This document shows positions 1 to 4,693 of a stretch of 7,411 nucleotides of DNA, in pieces. The stretch is from positions 1 through 7,411 of the forward strand of contig CALBVA010000298.1 of assembly GCA_937969125.1 (NCBI GenBank), in the 5' to 3' direction. This DNA comes from an uncultured Verrucomicrobiales bacterium (GTDB taxonomy: Bacteria; Verrucomicrobiota; Verrucomicrobiia; Verrucomicrobiales; Akkermansiaceae). A program made the translations under genes and the position numbers. How positions within the stretch are numbered: position 1 is the stretch's first letter; the number at the start of each line of letters is the position of its first letter. Below the pieces are notes generated by a model, which worked only from the letters and a program-made list of their open reading frames with translations, did not search any database and had not been told where the DNA came from.

Positions 1-401
1 GCACTACGAATTTCCTGAGCGCGACCAGTCACCGCTATGCCTACCAACTCGGAATCAAGGAAGAGGTTCGCGCAGAGTGTGAGCTCTTCAAATCACTCGC
101 CTACGAAGTAGTCTTCCTCTCGCCGCAGCTCAAGCAGCTTGAGCACAAGGGTAGCTACATGCTCAGAAAACTCTGGGAGCTTTTTGAGAAACGATACGTC
201 CTCGGCGAACCGGTTGATGGGCAGAATTTTCAATTGCTCCCCGAGCAGGATGCCGCCGAGATCGAAGAAGCAGAAACTCGCGAGGAAAAGGCGAGATTAG
301 TCTGCGACTTCCTCGCAGGCATGACCGATGGCTACGCCGCCCGCACTTTCCGTCGCCTCTTCGAGCCTGGTTTTGGTAGTATCGGAGACCTTGTTGGCTG
401 A
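1..401 (+). CDS. dgt: dGTPase-like dNTP triphosphohydrolase, 3' part only
   Basis: This is the C-terminal 132 residues of an HD-superfamily deoxyguanosinetriphosphate triphosphohydrolase, which splits dGTP (and often other dNTPs) into the nucleoside and triphosphate and so helps control dNTP pools in the cytoplasm. The frame is open from base 3 and stops at TGA 399-401. The upstream end is outside the window, so the first internal ATG at 159 is not the real start. The recognition rests on the family's C-terminal helices: the stretch LFKSLAYEVVFLSPQLKQLE followed by a conserved end like VCDFLAGMTDGYAARTFRRL, which closely matches the 'AGMTDRYA' signature near the end of bacterial dGTPases. The catalytic HD residues lie upstream and cannot be checked. 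Family assignment is fairly secure; substrate preference is not visible. It may be monocistronic, since 128 bp separate it from the next gene. Confidence 0.85.
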   Translation, partial: TTNFLSATSHRYAYQLGIKEEVRAECELFKSLAYEVVFLSPQLKQLEHKGSYMLRKLWELFEKRYVLGEPVDGQNFQLLPEQDAAEIEEAETREEKARLVCDFLAGMTDGYAARTFRRLFEPGFGSIGDLVG

Positions 402-407
402 GGTATC

Positions 408-464
408 TTGGCAGTTAGCGGATAGTGATTAGCCCCTGGTTCACCGCGAGAGGCTAACAGCCAA
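408..464. repeat. Imperfect inverted repeat in the dgt-helicase spacer
   Basis: TTGGCAGTTAGC (408-419) and GCTAACAGCCAA (453-464) form a 12-position inverted repeat with one mismatch, separated by a 33-nt loop. Inside, three 7-base units with a shared core lie head to tail: GTTAGCG, GATAGTG and ATTAGCC (414-434). No T-tract follows the right arm, so it is not a standard intrinsic terminator, although it may form the 3' end structure of the dgt transcript. It could also be a decayed member of a dispersed intergenic repeat family; this cannot be tested from one copy. Confidence 0.5.
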
Positions 465-516
465 TCTCCGCGCATCCCAATGGTCTCGTCTCCCCAAGAG
501 AACCCGCACAGCTAAA

Positions 517-523
517 AAGGGGA
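517..523 (+). promoter_or_regulatory. Ribosome binding site of the helicase gene
   Basis: AAGGGGA sits 6 nt before the TTG at 530 and is a good match to the anti-Shine-Dalgarno complement. No comparable purine run precedes the alternative ATG at 566, whose upstream bases are pyrimidine-rich. This is the main reason for choosing the TTG start. Confidence 0.6.
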
Positions 524-529
524 CTCTGT

Positions 530-3067
530 TTGACATTGGCAGCCTCCTCTCCAACGTCTCCCGCCATGGCGCAACTGGATCCCTCGAAGGTTAATGACTC
601 CTCATCCGCTTCGGAGGTTTTGGATGTTTTTCTTGAGTATCTCGTCGAGAGCGGGATCGAGCCATACGACCATCAGGAGGAAGCCATCCTGGAACTCTAC
701 GAGGGGAAGAATGTCATCCTCAATACCCCGACTGGTTCCGGCAAATCTCTCGTCGCGCTCGCCCTGCATTTCCGCGCCATTTGCCAGGGACGGCGCTCAT
801 TCTACACCGTGCCCATCAAGGCACTTGCGAACGAAAAATTCCTCTCACTTTGCTCTACCTTCGGGCCAGAAAATGTCGGGATGATCACTGGTGATGCGAC
901 CGTGAATGCGGACGCCCCCGTGATCTGCTGCACCGCCGAAATTCTTTCCAATATGGCCCTTCGCGAGGGGAGCACTGCCCGGGTCGATGAGGTCATCATG
1001 GACGAGTTCCACTACTACTCGGACCACGAAAGGGGAGTGGCCTGGCAAATCCCCCTCCTTACCCTACCACAATCGCGTTTTCTTTTAATGTCCGCCACTC
1101 TCGGCGAGACCGATTTTTTCCAGAAGGAAATCACGGCCCTCACCGGTGCGGAAACGGTGCTGGTGAAGTCGGAAGACCGGCCGGTGCCTCTGGAGTTCAG
1201 CTACAGCACGACTTCGCTGGAGGACCAGGTCGAGGAACTCGTGGAGTCCGGTCGCTCGCCGGTCTACCTCGTCCATTTCACCCAACTGGCTTGCGCTCGG
1301 ACTTCGCAGAATCTCATGAGCCGGAACTTTTGCTCGAAGGAGGAGAAGGCTGAAATCGCCAAAGTCCTCGAAGGCGCGGACTTCCGTAGCCCCTACGGCA
1401 AGGAGGTTAAGAAGCTCCTCCGCCACGGCCTCGGCATTCACCACGCCGGACTTCTTCCTAAATATCGGGTCCTCGTTGAAAAGCTCGCCCAGCGCGGACT
1501 CATGAAGGTGATCTGCGGGACGGATACCCTCGGCGTCGGGGTCAATGTCCCCATCCGGACCGTGCTCTTTACCCAGCTTTATAAGTTCGGCGGACAAAGT
1601 ACGAAAATTCTCGCAGTTCGCGATTTTCGCCAAATTGCTGGACGCGCAGGGAGGCGGGGATTTGATGATGTCGGCTACGTCGTTTGCCAGGCACCCGAGT
1701 ATGTCATCGATAACCTGAAGGCCGACCAAAAGGCCGCCGCGAAAGGGAAAAAAAGTAAGGCTCAGAAGAAACGACCGCCGGAAAAAGGCTTCGTGAACTG
1801 GGATGAAAAGACCTTCCAAAAACTCCAGACCGCGTCGCCGGAAAAACTCGTCTCCAGCTTTAATGTCCGCCACGGCACCCTCCTCAATGTCCTCTCGCGT
1901 CAGCACGAGGACGGCTGCGCGGCCCTGCGGAAGATTATCAATGACTGCCACGAATCCCCGGTTCGGAAGAAGGCTCTCCGCAAGCAGGCCTTCACCCTCT
2001 TCCGCGGGCTGGTGGAGGGAAAGGTCCTCACCATTATTCCAAAGGAGGATCGCCTTGGCTCTGCGAAGGTGCGCTTGAATGTCGAGCTGCAGGACGACTT
2101 CACGATGAACCAGGCGCTCGGGCTTTATCTCATCGAGACCATTCCGCAGCTCGAGGCGGAGGCTCCCGATCATGCCCTCAATGTTCTTTCGCTCATCGAG
2201 GCCATCCTTGAAGATCCTACCGCAGTCATCCGAAAGCAGGTTGATAAGATCAAGACCGCCCTCGTGGCGCAAATGAAGGAGGACGGCGTGGACTATGATG
2301 ACCGCATGGATGCCCTGGAGGAAGTGGAGCATCCGAAGCCGGGGAAGGATTTTATTTATCAGACCTATAATGACTTTGTTCTGCAAAACCCCTGGGCGCG
2401 CGACGCTGGGGTGCGTCCTAAATCCATCGTGCGTGAGATGTTCGAGGATTGGTCATCCTTCGAAGATTACGTGAAGAATTACGGGTTGGAGCGTAGTGAA
2501 GCCGTCCTCCTGCGGCACCTCTCGGAAGTTTATAAGGTCCTCGTCCAGACCGTGCCGCCGGCCATGAAAACGGAAGAATTGGAAGAGGCGGAATTCTTCC
2601 TCGAGGGGATGCTTCGCCAGGTCGATTCCAGCCTGATCGATGAGTGGGAAAAGCTCCGCAACCCAGAAGGAGAGAGCAACGAGACCGAAGCCGCTCCTCA
2701 GAAAAAAGCACCATTTACCCGCCGAAAGGCTGAATTTGAGCGTGCGGTCCGCCGTGCTGTCTTCGATTTCATCCGCGAACTGGCCCGGGGGAATTACGAG
2801 ACTGCTGCCGAAATTATCGGTGGCAATGCCGCCTCCCTCCGTGAAACGATGGCTCCATATCATGACGAACACGGGGCCATCCGTATGGATCCCGAGGCGC
2901 GGAGCCGAAAACACTTTCGGATCGATGCTCAAGTGGCCGAGCAGGTGCTCGTTGATGAAGAGGATCTCAATGACTGGTCTGCCAGGTTTGAGATCGATCT
3001 CGCTCAGAGCGATCTTGATGAACGGGCCGTCATTCGCCTCAGTTCTCTGGCGATGATCGGGGAATGA
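530..3067 (+). CDS. Ski2-like SF2 DEAD/DEAH-box helicase, DUF3516 type
   Basis: An ATP-dependent helicase of 845 residues, probably acting on RNA in the cytoplasm. The motifs are all visible in order: a Q-motif glutamine (Q49), motif I TPTGSGKS (66-73), motif Ia PIKALANEK (95-103), motif II DEFH (158-161), motif III SAT (188-190), motif V GTDTLGVGVNVP (from 330) and motif VI QIAGRAGRRGFD (368-379). The motif V and VI wording is that of the Ski2/Mtr4/HelY group. A Lys-rich, probably flexible segment (about 401-420) follows the second RecA domain. The remaining roughly 420 residues fit the C-terminal domain that Pfam calls DUF3516, seen in bacterial helicases of this size; its function is unknown to me. 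The catalytic residues look intact, so the enzyme should be active. The start is taken as TTG 530 because of the ribosome binding site at 517-523; ATG 566 would remove 12 Ser/Pro/Ala-rich residues. No terminator is evident after the stop. The role in RNA processing or decay is inferred from family relatives. Confidence 0.9.
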   Translation: MTLAASSPTSPAMAQLDPSKVNDSSSASEVLDVFLEYLVESGIEPYDHQEEAILELYEGKNVILNTPTGSGKSLVALALHFRAICQGRRSFYTVPIKALANEKFLSLCSTFGPENVGMITGDATVNADAPVICCTAEILSNMALREGSTARVDEVIMDEFHYYSDHERGVAWQIPLLTLPQSRFLLMSATLGETDFFQKEITALTGAETVLVKSEDRPVPLEFSYSTTSLEDQVEELVESGRSPVYLVHFTQLACARTSQNLMSRNFCSKEEKAEIAKVLEGADFRSPYGKEVKKLLRHGLGIHHAGLLPKYRVLVEKLAQRGLMKVICGTDTLGVGVNVPIRTVLFTQLYKFGGQSTKILAVRDFRQIAGRAGRRGFDDVGYVVCQAPEYVIDNLKADQKAAAKGKKSKAQKKRPPEKGFVNWDEKTFQKLQTASPEKLVSSFNVRHGTLLNVLSRQHEDGCAALRKIINDCHESPVRKKALRKQAFTLFRGLVEGKVLTIIPKEDRLGSAKVRLNVELQDDFTMNQALGLYLIETIPQLEAEAPDHALNVLSLIEAILEDPTAVIRKQVDKIKTALVAQMKEDGVDYDDRMDALEEVEHPKPGKDFIYQTYNDFVLQNPWARDAGVRPKSIVREMFEDWSSFEDYVKNYGLERSEAVLLRHLSEVYKVLVQTVPPAMKTEELEEAEFFLEGMLRQVDSSLIDEWEKLRNPEGESNETEAAPQKKAPFTRRKAEFERAVRRAVFDFIRELARGNYETAAEIIGGNAASLRETMAPYHDEHGAIRMDPEARSRKHFRIDAQVAEQVLVDEEDLNDWSARFEIDLAQSDLDERAVIRLSSLAMIGE

Positions 3068-3126
3068 GCGGCGGGGTGGGGGACTTCGTGGCCAGAATAG
3101 GGTCGAAATTTTCCAAAGATGGATGT

Positions 3127-3156
3127 TTGACACCCTCCACCTTGATTTAGTTTACT
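3127..3156 (+). promoter_or_regulatory. Putative sigma-70-type promoter of the 3208-4013 unit
   Basis: A perfect TTGACA (3127-3132) is followed after 18 bp by TTTACT (3151-3156), a 4-of-6 match to the -10 consensus. Transcription would start near 3163, leaving a leader of about 45 nt before ATG 3208. It lies in the 140-bp gap after the helicase, where a new transcript is expected because gene type and composition change. Match by eye only. Confidence 0.45.
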
Positions 3157-3207
3157 CCTTCAAAGCACTGGTATTCACCACGCGCAAATTTAAACACCAC
3201 GATTATT

Positions 3208-3891
3208 ATGGGCGACGACCAACATTCACCACCCAAGCCACCGACACCGATGAAGAAGACTTCAGCGGTGCCTTTGAAGAAAGAGACCGTCCGTGTGACC
3301 CTCAAGGCCGAGCCGTCCCGCCCGGGTGCTCCCACTCCACCGCCAGCTCCTTCCGCCGGCGGTGCTCCTCGCCCACCTGCGCCGGCTCCCACCATTCCTC
3401 TCAAGACGGCGCCTGCTGCTCCAGTAGCACCTTCCGCGCCCATGGTTCCTCCTTCTGGTGCCCCTGCCGCGCCCGCTCCTACCATTGCGCTTCGCACTCC
3501 CGGTGCCCCGACCGCTCCCGGCGCTCCTACGGCTCCCAGCGCAGCTCCACGTCCGCCCATTACCAGCTCTCTCGCTGGTCCCGCGACTGTGCCCCTGAAA
3601 ACTTCTCCTGCCCCGACCGCTCCCGGTGCACCTCCCGCACCCATCGGTGGCGGGACCCAGGCCCTTCCTCAGGCTACCGTGCAGCTTCAGAGCACCCAGC
3701 AGCTCGGTGCTCCCACTGCGCCAACTATGGCCGGTATCGGAACCATCGCGACTGTCGATGACGAGGAAGAGCCCAGCGACACAATCCCGACTGTTCTCTC
3801 CATCCTCGCCTTCGTGCTCAGCCTTGCTGTGCTGGCTCTCGCCGTTCTGACCTGGACCAACGAACGGGAATTCGGTGAGCTCTTCCAGTAG
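3208..3891 (+). CDS. Pro/Ala-rich low-complexity protein with C-terminal membrane anchor
   Basis: I do not recognise a named family. The 227-residue protein has no signal peptide. Residues 1 to about 165 are Pro, Ala, Gly and Thr rich and almost certainly disordered. An acidic patch DDEEE (184-188) precedes one hydrophobic helix (about 195-216), and 11 polar residues end the chain. This is the layout of a tail-anchored or C-terminally anchored membrane protein with the long N-terminal part in the cytoplasm (inference). Within the disordered part a short motif T-[IV]-x-L-[KRQ]-[TS] recurs at 62, 92, 127 and 157, with related forms near 20 and 27. An 18-bp exact DNA repeat supports internal duplication. 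There is no clear Shine-Dalgarno before ATG 3208; the leader is A/T-rich (AAATTTAAACACCACGATT). A promoter-like pair lies upstream, and a 27-residue membrane peptide follows 38 nt after the stop, probably on the same transcript. It may be a scaffold or a signalling target; no function is claimed. The strong repeat-constrained frame and the true membrane helix argue that it is a real gene. Confidence 0.75.
   Translation: MGDDQHSPPKPPTPMKKTSAVPLKKETVRVTLKAEPSRPGAPTPPPAPSAGGAPRPPAPAPTIPLKTAPAAPVAPSAPMVPPSGAPAAPAPTIALRTPGAPTAPGAPTAPSAAPRPPITSSLAGPATVPLKTSPAPTAPGAPPAPIGGGTQALPQATVQLQSTQQLGAPTAPTMAGIGTIATVDDEEEPSDTIPTVLSILAFVLSLAVLALAVLTWTNEREFGELFQ
3504..3626 (+). repeat. 18-bp direct repeat marking a 105-bp internal duplication
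   Basis: TGCCCCGACCGCTCCCGG occurs exactly at 3504-3521 and again at 3609-3626, an offset of 105 bp or 35 codons. The protein motif copies at residues 92 and 127 are also 35 residues apart, so DNA and protein repeats coincide. It indicates growth of the low-complexity region by in-frame duplication. Confidence 0.7.
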
Positions 3892-3929
3892 TCACGCGAT
3901 TTACCAACCTTTTAAAAGAAAGAACTCTT

Positions 3930-4013
3930 ATGGCACTTCCCATCATCATCTTCCTTATCGCAGCTGGCGTCGCAGCTCTGAACTTCCTCGCCATGGGCCT
4001 TGGTGGCTCTTAG
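3930..4013 (+). CDS. 27-residue hydrophobic membrane mini-protein
   Basis: A short open frame, ATG 3930 to TAG 4011-4013, encodes a peptide that begins MALPIIIFLIAAG and ends AMGLGGS. Residues 3 to about 24 form one membrane-spanning helix with small residues (A11, A12, G13, A15, A16) on one side and a single polar Asn (N18) inside. A purine run AAAAGAAAGAA (3914-3924) ends 5 nt before the ATG and can act as a weak ribosome binding site. It lies 38 nt after the Pro/Ala-rich anchored protein and is followed 54 nt later by a strong terminator, so it is probably the last gene of that transcript. The coherent helix, good spacing and closed unit support a real gene, but length alone cannot prove it. 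A role as a partner for the neighbouring membrane helix is only a guess. Confidence 0.5.
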   Translation: MALPIIIFLIAAGVAALNFLAMGLGGS

Positions 4014-4067
4014 CGGGCGAATGACGGTGCTGAATAAGCACTGCTAATTCACGAGATTCATTACTTC

Positions 4068-4096
4068 AAAGGGCAGCGCTTGACGCTGCCCTTTTT
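4068..4096 (+). terminator. Intrinsic terminator after the mini-protein gene
   Basis: An 11-bp perfect stem, AAAGGGCAGCG (4068-4078) with CGCTGCCCTTT (4084-4094), closes a 5-nt loop CTTGA and runs into five T residues (4092-4096). This is a strong rho-independent terminator. It ends only 17 nt before the trxA ATG, so trxA cannot simply share the upstream transcript unless there is readthrough. Confidence 0.85.
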
Positions 4097-4107
4097 ACGT
4101 ACATATT
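4080..4107 (+). promoter_or_regulatory. Possible trxA promoter overlapping the terminator
   Basis: TTGACG (4080-4085), formed by the loop and right arm of the terminator hairpin, is followed after 16 bp by CATATT (4102-4107), a 4-of-6 match to the -10 consensus. Initiation would fall at about 4113-4114, that is at or next to the trxA start codon. Weak on its own, but the short gap after the terminator leaves little other room for a promoter. Confidence 0.35.
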
Positions 4108-4113
4108 TCGTCC

Positions 4114-4434
4114 ATGGCTCTAACAATTACTGAAGACAATTTCGAAGCTGAGGTTATCAATTCCGACCAGCCGGTCCTCGTGGACTTCTGGGCGGAGTGG
4201 TGCGGCCCCTGCAAGATGATCGGACCGATGGTCGACGCCGTCGCTACCGAGCTGGAAGGCATCGCAAAGGTTGGCAAATGTAACCTCGATGACGGGCAGG
4301 CCCTCGCCGCGAAATACAGCATCAAATCAATCCCCACCCTCCTCTTCTTTAAGGACGGCGAGGTTAAGGACCAGATCGTTGGTGCTGCCGTCACCCAGGG
4401 ACAGATCGCCGATAAACTCAAAGGCCTCGCCTAG
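4114..4434 (+). CDS. trxA: Thioredoxin
   Basis: A 106-residue cytoplasmic thioredoxin, the normal size for a single-domain bacterial family member. It reduces protein disulfides, including those of ribonucleotide reductase and peroxiredoxins, and is itself reduced by thioredoxin reductase. The active site WCGPC is at 29-33, with the catalytic pair C30 and C33, the buried Asp D24 in the strand VLVDFWA, and the cis-proline P74 in SIPT. The fold runs from an N-terminal ALTITEDNF strand-helix to the helix at the end. An additional cysteine, C56 (KCNLDD), stands where a hydrophobic residue is usual. No signal peptide is present. There is no Shine-Dalgarno before ATG 4114, which fits either a leaderless message or the weak use of such sites in this genome. 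It sits between two terminators and so is probably transcribed alone. Assignment is secure. Confidence 0.97.
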   Translation: MALTITEDNFEAEVINSDQPVLVDFWAEWCGPCKMIGPMVDAVATELEGIAKVGKCNLDDGQALAAKYSIKSIPTLLFFKDGEVKDQIVGAAVTQGQIADKLKGLA

Positions 4435-4460
4435 AGCGAGCGGTCTGAATAAATAGATTC

Positions 4461-4494
4461 AAGCGGAAGGGTCTGACAGCCTTTCCGCTTTTTT
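4461..4494 (+). terminator. Intrinsic terminator of trxA
   Basis: AAGCGGAAGGG (4461-4471) pairs with CCTTTCCGCTT (4480-4490), an 11-bp stem with one G-U pair and an 8-nt loop, followed by a run of six T (4489-4494). It begins 26 nt after the trxA stop codon. On the minus strand the following bases are not a clear T-tract, so it is not an obvious two-way terminator. Confidence 0.85.
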
Positions 4495-4693
4495 AGTGAA
4501 CAGGGAAACAGGGAACAAGTTTCCAAATAGCATGGCCATTGAATCACACGCCGAAGCTGCCCCTGCGGAGCTCGGCACTTCCGACTGCTTTCAGTCAGCA
4601 GGCGCGCCGATCAAATAACGTCCGCCGGTGATAAAAGCGGCGCTTTACACCGGCGTTCGAAAGTCTTCGCGCCTTCGCGGTCCAGTTCCTGCT
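4495..4693. other. Convergent intergenic stretch with hairpins, no convincing gene
   Basis: About 200 bp lie between trxA and the stop of the minus-strand DUF4340 gene. Visible here are a tandem ACAGGGAA (4500-4515), a small hairpin GACTG-CTTT-CAGTC (4583-4596), the larger inverted repeat described separately (4623-4655), and a tandem TCTTCGCG/CCTTCGCG (4664-4679). A 28-codon open frame at 4532-4618 has no ribosome binding site and is not called. Confidence 0.6.
4623..4655 (-). terminator. Candidate terminator hairpin of the minus-strand operon
   Basis: CGCCGGTG (4623-4630) and CACCGGCG (4648-4655) form a perfect 8-bp GC-rich stem, and the 17-nt loop can pair further (AAAGC 4634-4638 with GCTTT 4642-4646). 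Read from the minus strand it begins about 38 nt after the DUF4340 stop codon, a typical place for a terminator. The downstream minus-strand bases GGACGTTATTTG contain only a weak T stretch, so it may instead be an RNA-end stabilising hairpin. Confidence 0.4.

Noticed and set aside
159..161. ATG at 159 as the start of a small 80-residue gene
   Set aside because: The same frame is open to base 3 and the extra residues continue the dGTPase homology.
530..535. TTGACA as a -35 element at the helicase start
   Set aside because: No acceptable -10 lies 16-18 bp downstream, and the bases are explained by the start codon context.
1085..2386. 433-codon open frame on the minus strand inside the helicase
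   Set aside because: It lies wholly antisense to a helicase whose motifs are all intact; its product has no recognisable domain and reflects codon bias in high-GC DNA.
2453..3133. 226-codon minus-strand frame over the helicase 3' end
   Set aside because: Antisense shadow of the DUF3516 region, with no domain and no ribosome binding site of note.
3147..3644. Gly/Ala-rich minus-strand frame opposite the Pro/Ala-rich gene
   Set aside because: Complement of Pro and Ala codons gives Gly/Ala runs automatically; the plus frame has the membrane helix, motif repeats and operon context.
3123..3761. 212-codon plus-strand frame overlapping the Pro/Ala-rich gene
   Set aside because: Ser/Cys/Arg-rich composition typical of a frame-shifted reading of Pro/Ala codons; its start falls in the putative promoter.
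4532..4618. 28-codon open frame between trxA and the DUF4340 gene
   Set aside because: No ribosome binding site, placed after a terminator with no evident promoter, and no membrane helix or motif; chance is enough to explain it.
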